NCBI GenBank assembly: GCA_015231595.1 | Contig: JADGBH010000039.1 | Span: 1-41,223 of the forward strand | From: Desulfobacterales bacterium | GTDB taxonomy: Bacteria > Desulfobacterota > Desulfobacteria > Desulfobacterales > JADGBH01 | Direction: 5' to 3' | Length of the DNA stretch: 41,223 nt | In this document: one piece after another, positions 34,538-41,223 of the stretch | Numbering within the stretch: position 1 is the stretch's first letter | Layout of the letters: every line of letters begins with the position of its first letter | Program-made: the position numbers and the translations under genes | The notes under the pieces: model-generated | Database searches by the model: none | The model's input: only the letters and a program-made list of their open reading frames with translations | Told to the model about the DNA's origin: nothing

Positions 34538-37258
34538 ATGGAAAATATATATTACGCGGCTGATAAACAAGAAATTCCTAACGTTCAAAAAATCGGAGGA
34601 AAGGCTTTAAACCTTGCTATATTGACAAAAAATGAACTTCCTGTTCCAAAATGGTTTGTTTTAACTACCGATTTTTTTGAAACATTTATGGCAGATAAAA
34701 TTAGCGAAATAGATTTACTTCTTTCGCAATCTTATCAAAATAACGAAGAAATTGTTAAGATGTCAGAAAAAATTACTGATATGATTAAAAATACAGAATT
34801 TAATCCTGATTTGAAATCTAATATAGAAACTCATCTAAAAGAAATTTTTAACGATAATGGTAAAGGTTTTTTTTCAGTACGGTCTTCCGCAGTAGATGAA
34901 GATTCAAAAAAGTTTTCTTTTGCTGGACAATTAGAAAGTTTTCTTTATCTTAAAGCAGATAACTTCATGTTTGAAAGCATTAAAAATTGTTTTGCTTCAG
35001 CCTTTTCAGAAAGGGTAATGGTTTATCGATTTTCTAATAATATTCCTTTTAAAGGAGTTAGACCCGCCGTTATCATTCAGGAAATGATTTTTGGAGATGT
35101 TTCAGGAGTTATGTTTACCGGGAATCCTTTAAATAACGATACAGACCAGATTTTAATTAATTCGGCTTACGGCATTGGAGAAGGTATTGTTTCTGGTGAA
35201 TTAGATTCGGATCTATTTGTTGTTGATATATCTGATAAAATAATTGATAAAAAAATTGCTAATAAAATTGAAGAAATTACTTTTGATAATGAAAAAGGTT
35301 TTGGAACAATAAAGAAAAATATCTCTAATGATAAAGCAAATCAAGAATCTATAGATGAACAAGAAGTTAACCAAATCGTTAATATCGGAAGAAAAATCGA
35401 ATCTGTTTTCAAAAATATTCCTCAAGATATAGAATGGTGTATATATAACAAAAATATTTACATTTTACAAAGCAGGCCAGTTACTACATTAAGCCATATC
35501 GACAAAAATGAGATTAAAAGTATATTAGATAATTCCAATATTATCGAAAGCTATCCTGGAGTAACAAGCCCTTTTACCTTCTCATTTGCAAGCTTAAGCT
35601 ATGCTACAGTATATCGCCAATTTTATGGTGTAATGGGAGTATCCCCTAAAAAAATTGAGGATCTTTCCTATTATTTTAGAAATCTTCTTTGCTACATTAA
35701 TGGAAGAGTTTATTATAATTTGAACTGCTGGCATGCTACATTACAGCTTTTACCCGGATATAAAATAAACAGTGAATTCATGGATAATATGATGGGAGTA
35801 AAGCGTCCTACAAAGCTTGAAGCTGACGATCAGATTACTTTATCGAAAAAAATTTTTATAGAAGGTCCTAAATTATTATACGGAGTTTCAAGGATAATCG
35901 GTAGTTTTTCCCTTTTGAAACGTATTATAAAAAAATTTATAACTAATTTCTATGCAGTCACCAATAAATATATGGATGAAAAATTTGAAGCATACACAAG
36001 CAGAGAAATACTCGATATTTATAGTAGCGAACTTGAACCTAAAATTTTAAAAAATTGGAAGGCTCCGATTATAAATGACCTTTATGTTATGATATATTTT
36101 GGAGTCCTAACAAAAATGCTTAAAAATCTTGATATCCCTAATAATCAAAGTGTTCAGAACGATTTATTGTGCGGAGAAGGAGAAATGGAAAGCACCAAAC
36201 CCACAATGGAAATCATAAGAATTTCAAACTGGATACGAGGAGAACAAAAAGTTTTAGAGTTATTTGCAAGCAAAAATGAAGAAGAATTAATTGATATAAT
36301 ATTAAATTCATACAATAAAGAATATGACGAAATTAGTCAAAAAATAAAAAAATACATTTCTGAATACGGATTCAGATGTATGGGAGAACTCAAATTAGAA
36401 GAGCCTTCCTTAAAAGAAGAGCCGGCATTTTTGTTCACTATGCTGAAAAATTATTTAAAAAAAGCTCCTATTGATTTAAACGAAATGCAATCAAATGAAA
36501 GAGAAATTCGTTTCAAAGCAGAAAAAATAGTGTTTGCTCAACTTAAGGGACATAAAAAGAAAATTTTTATGCATGTTCTGAAAAATGCTCGAGAAGCAAT
36601 AAAAAATCGAGAAGAACTTAGATTTATGCGAACAAAAATATTTGGCATAGTAAGAAGCATGTTTAATGCTGTTGGAAAAAACTTCAGTCAAATAGGCCTT
36701 ATTGACCATCCAAAAGATATTTATTATCTCCATGTTGACGAAGTATTTCAATTAGTAGAAGGCCGCTCCCTTATTTTTTCAATGATAAAAGAAGTCATAA
36801 ATATGCGGAAACAGGAATTTGAAAAGCAACAAGAAACTGAATCTCCAGAGCGATTATATTTCTTTGGAGATATCTGCAATAATAACTATGTAGAAATAAT
36901 TACAGATGAAGATACATCAGATGATCCCGATATAGACGATTCAGGAACAAAATTTAAAGGGGTTCCATGCTGTCCAGGCGAAATTGAAGGTATAGCTAAA
37001 ATAGTGCTTTCTCCTAAAGATGCTGATTTAAATGGAGAAATTTTAGTAACTAAACGAACTGATCCTGGCTGGGTTCCTTTATTCCCATCTGTCAGCGGTA
37101 TTGTAATTGAAAGAGGCAGTGTATTATCCCATTCAGCAGTTGTTGCAAGGGAAATGGGGATTCCTACAATCGTTGGATTGAGGGGCATTACAAATAAAAT
37201 TCAAACCGGAGATAGAATTCGCATAAATGGATCTACTGGAATTATAGAAAAATTATAA
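34538..37258 (+). CDS. PEP-synthase-related dikinase, rifampin-phosphotransferase-like layout
   Basis: A 906-residue protein. The N-terminal ATP-grasp region (about 1-320) has GGKALNLA, FFSVRSSAVDEDS, GVMFTGNPLN, AYGIGEGIVSGELDSD and VLQSRPVTT-like IYILQSRPV. A long helical middle (about 335-800) has no close match to the PEP-binding barrel. The swivelling phosphohistidine domain is at the very C-terminus: TKRTDPGWVPLFP, then RGSVLSHSAVVAREMGIP with His near 865. This order matches rifampin phosphotransferase, which moves the beta-phosphate of ATP to an acceptor, and not PEP synthase. The acceptor is unknown. AAGGA precedes the ATG. Confidence 0.85.
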   Translation: MENIYYAADKQEIPNVQKIGGKALNLAILTKNELPVPKWFVLTTDFFETFMADKISEIDLLLSQSYQNNEEIVKMSEKITDMIKNTEFNPDLKSNIETHLKEIFNDNGKGFFSVRSSAVDEDSKKFSFAGQLESFLYLKADNFMFESIKNCFASAFSERVMVYRFSNNIPFKGVRPAVIIQEMIFGDVSGVMFTGNPLNNDTDQILINSAYGIGEGIVSGELDSDLFVVDISDKIIDKKIANKIEEITFDNEKGFGTIKKNISNDKANQESIDEQEVNQIVNIGRKIESVFKNIPQDIEWCIYNKNIYILQSRPVTTLSHIDKNEIKSILDNSNIIESYPGVTSPFTFSFASLSYATVYRQFYGVMGVSPKKIEDLSYYFRNLLCYINGRVYYNLNCWHATLQLLPGYKINSEFMDNMMGVKRPTKLEADDQITLSKKIFIEGPKLLYGVSRIIGSFSLLKRIIKKFITNFYAVTNKYMDEKFEAYTSREILDIYSSELEPKILKNWKAPIINDLYVMIYFGVLTKMLKNLDIPNNQSVQNDLLCGEGEMESTKPTMEIIRISNWIRGEQKVLELFASKNEEELIDIILNSYNKEYDEISQKIKKYISEYGFRCMGELKLEEPSLKEEPAFLFTMLKNYLKKAPIDLNEMQSNEREIRFKAEKIVFAQLKGHKKKIFMHVLKNAREAIKNREELRFMRTKIFGIVRSMFNAVGKNFSQIGLIDHPKDIYYLHVDEVFQLVEGRSLIFSMIKEVINMRKQEFEKQQETESPERLYFFGDICNNNYVEIITDEDTSDDPDIDDSGTKFKGVPCCPGEIEGIAKIVLSPKDADLNGEILVTKRTDPGWVPLFPSVSGIVIERGSVLSHSAVVAREMGIPTIVGLRGITNKIQTGDRIRINGSTGIIEKL

Positions 37259-37274
37259 ATTGATTATAGGGGTT

Positions 37275-37317
37275 TCGGGTTAAAATTGAAAAATATGCAT
37301 TTTTCAATTTTTCCCGG
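37275..37317 (+). terminator. Hairpin after the dikinase gene
   Basis: The arms aaaattgaaaaat (37282-37294) and atttttcaatttt (37299-37311) pair perfectly around atgc. An outer ttcggg/cccggaa pairing with a mismatch extends the stem. It stands 23 bases after the stop of the dikinase gene and probably ends its transcript, though no long T-run follows. The outer part belongs to a dispersed repeat. Confidence 0.5.
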
Positions 37318-37326
37318 AATGACGTT

Positions 37327-37340
37327 CTATTTTTCCTGCC
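37327..37340. repeat. Left member of inverted pair flanking the methyltransferase
   Basis: The sequence ctatttttcctgc is present in inverted orientation at 38187-38199, on the other side of the methyltransferase gene. Each copy also has a cccgga-containing repeat piece on its outer side. Confidence 0.5.
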
Positions 37341-37446
37341 TTATGAATGATGCACCCTTAATTTTTTCAAATCAGTTTATGATACATTCAGCTGAAAGAT
37401 GTTGATTAAATTCAATAGCTTTGCTTCAACCATGCCAATAACAAAA

Positions 37447-38133
37447 TCAAGCTTTACTTATTACAGCAATAACATGAGTTCTTAAAAAAGGAAAAATACA
37501 ATTAATAAAATTATAGAGCCTTCCAATTCTCCTGCCAATAGGGGGCGCTAAAGTTACATTATAGGATTCAATTTTAGATGCATTAGGAAAAAATGTTAAA
37601 ATTTCCTTTTTTGAGATACCTTTTACGTCTTTATTATTAGGGTTATTGTATTTAAAATCATACCAAAGAATAATTCCATTTTTTTTTGTCATATTGAAAA
37701 GTTTTTCTGCAAAACTTTTTTTAAAATTATAATCAAATATAGATGTAAAAACAGTGGACTGAAAAACTATATCAAATGCTTCATAAAAATTTAAATCAAG
37801 GGCATTGCCTTGAATAATATTGGAAAAAGGCAGATTTGTCCTTATTAAATCACACCTATCGCTTAAAAGCTCGTTCGCCCAAAGATTTTCCCATTTTACT
37901 CCTTGTCTGTGGAAAAATAAAAGATTATCTCCTGAGCCTGCTCCTACTTCTAATATCTTAACTTTATCAATATTTGCATTAAAATATTGTTTCAGTATTT
38001 GTGCATATTTAAATTCTCTTTCAAATTTCATATAATTAATAAAAAAGAAATTATCAGAACTTTTTTTATTTGACAGGTTTATCTTTCTTCTTTCATAGCG
38101 TTTTTTTATTTCATCAATTTCATTCTTGCTCAT
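37447..38133 (-). CDS. SAM-dependent methyltransferase, class I
   Basis: A 228-residue soluble methyltransferase. The SAM site is ILEVGAGSGDNLLFF, followed by a WANELLSDRCDLIR second strand, IIQGNALDLNF, and the post-site FDIVFQSTVFTSI. IILWYDFKYNN is the strand 5 region. The N-terminus is highly charged (KKRYERRK). It resembles stand-alone methyltransferases of polysaccharide and glycolipid clusters, but no such cluster is here, so the substrate is unknown. No clear ribosome site precedes the ATG. It is oriented against the dikinase gene and flanked by inverted repeat fragments. Confidence 0.82.
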   Translation of the reverse strand: MSKNEIDEIKKRYERRKINLSNKKSSDNFFFINYMKFEREFKYAQILKQYFNANIDKVKILEVGAGSGDNLLFFHRQGVKWENLWANELLSDRCDLIRTNLPFSNIIQGNALDLNFYEAFDIVFQSTVFTSIFDYNFKKSFAEKLFNMTKKNGIILWYDFKYNNPNNKDVKGISKKEILTFFPNASKIESYNVTLAPPIGRRIGRLYNFINCIFPFLRTHVIAVISKA

Positions 38134-38186
38134 ATGTTTTCAAATTTAAATTTTAATAATTAAAAATTACGACATCTTTAAATGAT

Positions 38187-38285
38187 GCAGGAAAAATAGT
38201 TAACACTTAAAAAAATATGATGTTTAAACTGGATTCCCGGAAAGGCTGGAATCCAGAATTAAAAAATATAAACTAAAAATGAAGG
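38187..38285. repeat. Dispersed repeats: right flank piece and ttctggattcc copy 2
   Basis: Positions 38187-38199 invert the left flank piece at 37327. Positions 38225-38257 form a ctggattcccgg/ggaatccag inverted repeat. Positions 38241-38285 are a reverse copy of 29531-29573. The last codons and stop of the FabH homologue lie inside this copy, so the repeat supplied or altered that C-terminus. Confidence 0.6.
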
Positions 38286-39292
38286 GCACCAAAATTATAT
38301 ATAATTCCGCCCCAAGTAAGACCAGCTCCAAAACCAATAAATAAAACAGTAGAGTTCTTTTTTAATCTTTTGGATTCGATAGCTTCATCAAGAGCAATAG
38401 GTATGCTTGCAGCTGTAGTATTTCCATATTTTTGAATGTTATTAACAATTTTTTCATCAGGCCAGTTCATTGTTTTTGCAAATGACTGATTTATCCTTAA
38501 GTTTGCTTGATGTGGAAATACAAGGTCAATATCATCAGCTGTAATGCCTGCTTTATCTAAAACTTCTTTTGTAACTTCTGGGAGCCGTAGAAGAGCTAAT
38601 TTAAATATTTTTTTTCCGTCCATTTTAGGATAATGGCGTCGTTCGTTCATCATTTCAAGAGTTAATCTGGGATTTAGCCGAGAAGCGGGAGCTTCTAAAA
38701 AAAGATTCTTATAAAATTCCCCTTGAGCATGAAGACATGAAGCAATAACACCTATATTTTCGTCTGTTTCTACACCTTCAATACAGATAGCTCCAGCACC
38801 ATCTCCAAATATAACAGTAACATCCCTTCCTTCAGTTGAAAGATCAAGGCCTGTACTATGAACTTCTGCGCCTACAAAAAGAATACGATTTGCAAGACCG
38901 CTTCTGATGTATGCGTCAGCTGTCGTTAAACCATATAAAAAACCTGTACACTGCTGACGTATGTCAAGAGCTGGTGTTGTTGAAAGTCCAAGTTTATATT
39001 GAAGGAGGCATCCAGAGCCTGGAAAGTTAACGTCAGGGCTTAATGTAGCAAAAATTATAAGATCAATATCTTCAGGCTTCCATCCTGCTCTTTCAAGGGC
39101 TATCTTTGATGCTTCAAGTCCAAGATCCGATGCTCCTACTCCTCCTGCTTCATCTATCCAATATCTTTGCTCAATGCCTGTTCTTTGGCGAATCCATTCA
39201 TCTGTAGTATCCATCCATTTTGTTAAATCATCATTAGTTACTAATCTTTCAGGAATATATCTTCCTGTGCTTTTGATTATGCTTCTTTTCAT
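38273..39292 (-). CDS. 3-oxoacyl-ACP synthase III (FabH-like)
   Basis: A 339-residue ketoacyl synthase III. The catalytic triad is visible: Cys in DIRQQCTGFLYGL, His in VFPHQANLRI and Asn in YGNTTAASIP. The N-terminal TDEWIRQRTGIEQR and the C-terminal FIGFGAGLTWGG are typical. It starts or extends acyl chains from an acyl-CoA and malonyl-ACP. Compared with E. coli FabH it has a slightly longer loop (NERRHYPKMDGKKIF). It stands alone and not in a fatty-acid cluster, so a specialised lipid role is possible. GGGAGG precedes the ATG. Its last three residues fall in a dispersed repeat. Confidence 0.9.
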   Translation of the reverse strand: MKRSIIKSTGRYIPERLVTNDDLTKWMDTTDEWIRQRTGIEQRYWIDEAGGVGASDLGLEASKIALERAGWKPEDIDLIIFATLSPDVNFPGSGCLLQYKLGLSTTPALDIRQQCTGFLYGLTTADAYIRSGLANRILFVGAEVHSTGLDLSTEGRDVTVIFGDGAGAICIEGVETDENIGVIASCLHAQGEFYKNLFLEAPASRLNPRLTLEMMNERRHYPKMDGKKIFKLALLRLPEVTKEVLDKAGITADDIDLVFPHQANLRINQSFAKTMNWPDEKIVNNIQKYGNTTAASIPIALDEAIESKRLKKNSTVLFIGFGAGLTWGGIIYNFGALHF

Positions 39293-39557
39293 TTAAGCGC
39301 CTCCCATTTTTCATTTTGCAATTAATTTAAAACTGTAGCATTACTTATTAAAAAATGTATAGTATTTCTATAATTATTAATCAACGATGAAATTATGCCT
39401 TATTGATACTTCTATAAAGATTACAGATTTACAACTTAAATTTTAAACTTGTATTTTATTTTATAGTTCTATAATTATCACTCCATTTTTAATTTTGAAT
39501 TGTTCAAAAAGCTACAGAGCATTATAAATAAGTTTTTATTTAAATTTAAGGATTAAT
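39293..39557. other. Divergent intergenic region before typA
   Basis: About 265 AT-rich bases between the FabH-like gene and typA. The segment at 39483-39506 (tccatttttaattttgaatt, then gttc) recurs in inverted orientation at the end of the ArgA-like gene (15840-15863) with one difference. A ttttgaa/ttcaaaa hairpin overlaps it. Promoters for both genes must lie here, but I cannot place them with confidence. Confidence 0.45.
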
Positions 39558-41223
39558 ATGAAAATAACTGAAAAAAATGAAAAAATAAGAAATATCGCTA
39601 TTATTGCCCATGTTGACCATGGAAAGACAACACTTGTTGATGCAATGTTTAAGCAATCTGGGTTATTTAGAGAGGGCCAAGCGGTTGAAGAAAGAATGAT
39701 GGACAATTTAGACCTTGAACGTGAAAGGGGAATAACAATCGCTGCAAAAAATTGTTCTATATTGTGGAAAGGTATTAAGGTTAATATTATAGATACTCCT
39801 GGACACTCTGATTTTGGCGGTGAAGTTGAACGAGCATTAAGCATGGTTGATGGAGCTGTGCTGTTAGTTGATGCTTCTGAAGGCCCTCTTCCTCAAACAA
39901 GATTTGTTTTAAAAAAAGCCCTTGAAACTAAGCTTATTATTATAGTGGTTATAAACAAGATAGATAGAAAGGATGCAAGACCAAATGAAGTGCTTGACGA
40001 GATTTATGATTTATTTATAGACCTTGGAGCTGATGAGTCCCAGCTTGATTTTCCACTGCTTTATTCAATTGGAAGAGACGGTATTGCAAAAGTATCTATA
40101 AATGATGATGCAAAAAATCTTAATATTTTGTTTGATACAATTGTAAATAAAATTCCATCTCCGGTTTATGACCCAAGTGCTCCATTTCAAATGCTCGTTT
40201 CAGATTTAGGATATTCTGATTATCTTGGACGGCTTGCAATAGGAAAAGTTTTTAACGGCAAGGTTAAGTTTAATGAAGAACTTGTTTGTATAAACAGCAA
40301 ATCCGAAAAAATCCCTTTAAAGATTACAAAAATTCAAGTTTATGAAGGACTAACATTTAAAACTGTAGATTACGCAGATCCAGGGGATATAATTATTCTT
40401 TCTGGTATTGAAAATGTTACGATTGGAGATACAATAACAATTAAAGATTCTTCAAGAGCTTTAAAACGAATTACCGTTGATGAGCCAACTGTTTTCATGA
40501 AATTTACAATAAATACATCGCCCCTTAGCGGAAAAGAAGGAAAATATGTCCAGTCAAGTAAAATTCATGAGCGTCTTTTAAAAGAAACCCTGAAAAATGT
40601 CGCTATATCGCTTGAAGAGAGGGATGAAAAAGAAATTTTTATCGTAAAGGGCAGAGGCGAATTTCAAATGGCAATACTTGTCGAAACCATGCGGCGAGAA
40701 GGTTTTGAATTATGCGTTGGAAGGCCTGAAGTAATTTATAAATACAAAGATAAAAAAAAATTAGAACCAATTGAACATCTTTTTATCGATTGTCCAGATA
40801 TTTTTCTTGGAATTGTTACAGAAAAACTTTCTTTTAGAAAAGGTAAAGTTATAAATATAATAAATCCAGGCTTAGGACGAGTAAGAGTTGAATTTAATAT
40901 ACCTTCAAGAGCATTGATTGGATACAGAGACGAATTTTTGACTGACACTAAAGGGACAGGTCTTTTAAACTCTTATCTTTTAGGATATGAGGAATATAAA
41001 GGTGATTTTCCTTCAAGGTTTACAGGCTCTCTTGTATCTGATAGACCGGGATATGCGGTGGCTTACGGACTGTTTAACCTTGAACCAAGGGGACAGCTTT
41101 TTATTCAGCCAAACGAGCCAGTTTATGAAGGAATGATAATCGGAGAACATAATAGGGAATTTGATTTAAATGTAAATCCATGTAAAGAGAAAAAACTTAC
41201 AAATTTAAGATCTGCAGGCAAAG
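39558..41223 (+). CDS. typA: Ribosome-associated GTPase TypA/BipA (3' end missing)
   Basis: The first 555 residues of a TypA/BipA translational GTPase, open to the right edge. The G domain has IIAHVDHGKTTLVDAM, the switch ERGITIAAKN, DTPGHSDFGGEVERAL and VINKIDRKDARP. Domains II and III and the BipA-specific C-terminal region follow, including GRGEFQMAILVETMRREGFEL, PSRALIGYRDEF and RGQLFIQPNEPVYEGMIIGEH, with the start of the LTNLRS motif. About 40-60 residues are probably missing. It binds the ribosome and aids assembly and stress responses. AAGGA lies six bases before the ATG. Confidence 0.95.
   Translation, partial: MKITEKNEKIRNIAIIAHVDHGKTTLVDAMFKQSGLFREGQAVEERMMDNLDLERERGITIAAKNCSILWKGIKVNIIDTPGHSDFGGEVERALSMVDGAVLLVDASEGPLPQTRFVLKKALETKLIIIVVINKIDRKDARPNEVLDEIYDLFIDLGADESQLDFPLLYSIGRDGIAKVSINDDAKNLNILFDTIVNKIPSPVYDPSAPFQMLVSDLGYSDYLGRLAIGKVFNGKVKFNEELVCINSKSEKIPLKITKIQVYEGLTFKTVDYADPGDIIILSGIENVTIGDTITIKDSSRALKRITVDEPTVFMKFTINTSPLSGKEGKYVQSSKIHERLLKETLKNVAISLEERDEKEIFIVKGRGEFQMAILVETMRREGFELCVGRPEVIYKYKDKKKLEPIEHLFIDCPDIFLGIVTEKLSFRKGKVINIINPGLGRVRVEFNIPSRALIGYRDEFLTDTKGTGLLNSYLLGYEEYKGDFPSRFTGSLVSDRPGYAVAYGLFNLEPRGQLFIQPNEPVYEGMIIGEHNREFDLNVNPCKEKKLTNLRSAGK

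Noticed and set aside
39536..39844. Minus-strand frame of 102 codons at the start of typA, and a similar one at 40736-40948
   Set aside because: Both are antisense to conserved GTPase sequence and show no family features.

Overview
The window is low-GC bacterial DNA from what looks like an anaerobic member of the Desulfobacterota, most like the Desulfobacterales. This is an inference, resting on a cytoplasmic [NiFe] hydrogenase, a MetV/MetF/MvhD-type methylene-tetrahydrofolate reductase set, a split ferredoxin-linked glutamate synthase, SelB, a flavoredoxin-like protein, large multi-receiver histidine kinases and many dispersed palindromic repeats. No rRNA, tRNA, CRISPR array or intact transposase gene was seen.

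Layout. 1-3037: gene debris and an IS200/IS605-like hairpin, a small four-Cys protein overlapping pgk, and an unrecognised 353-residue protein. 3186-10166: one tightly spaced operon of a Tat-less hydrogenase small subunit, a large subunit that ends exactly at its last nickel-motif histidine, a soluble hybrid kinase with four receivers, a lone receiver, and a protein with two HisKA-like helical segments, a receiver and an HD-GYP c-di-GMP phosphodiesterase. I read this as a hydrogen-sensing phosphorelay with c-di-GMP output, and it is the most interesting system here. 10256-15841: housekeeping (lptF, lptG, a FAD protein, rsmG, an OmpA-like protein, an ArgA-like acetyltransferase). 15879-19384, minus strand: selB and a SUMF1-domain lipoprotein.

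19385-28813: a divergent intergenic leader carries two tandem copies of a unit able to form mutually exclusive hairpins, the second ending in a perfect 18-bp stem plus eight T. It precedes an operon for MvhD, MetV, MetF, two FMN/ferredoxin-type glutamate-synthase paralogues, a TrkH/KtrB potassium transporter and a glutaminase-GXGXG fusion. One-carbon redox chemistry, glutamate formation and potassium uptake therefore share a transcript, apparently under attenuation-like control.

28814-31104 is a repeat-rich scar: nested palindromes, a MITE-like family with AAAATGACATA-type termini, a truncated paralogue of the SUMF1-associated lipoprotein, and a frameshifted Rpn-like fragment. 31105-41223 carries a flavin reductase, pgi, a GNAT-like protein beside a rifampin-phosphotransferase-like dikinase, a methyltransferase flanked by inverted repeat pieces, a FabH homologue, and typA, which runs off the right edge.
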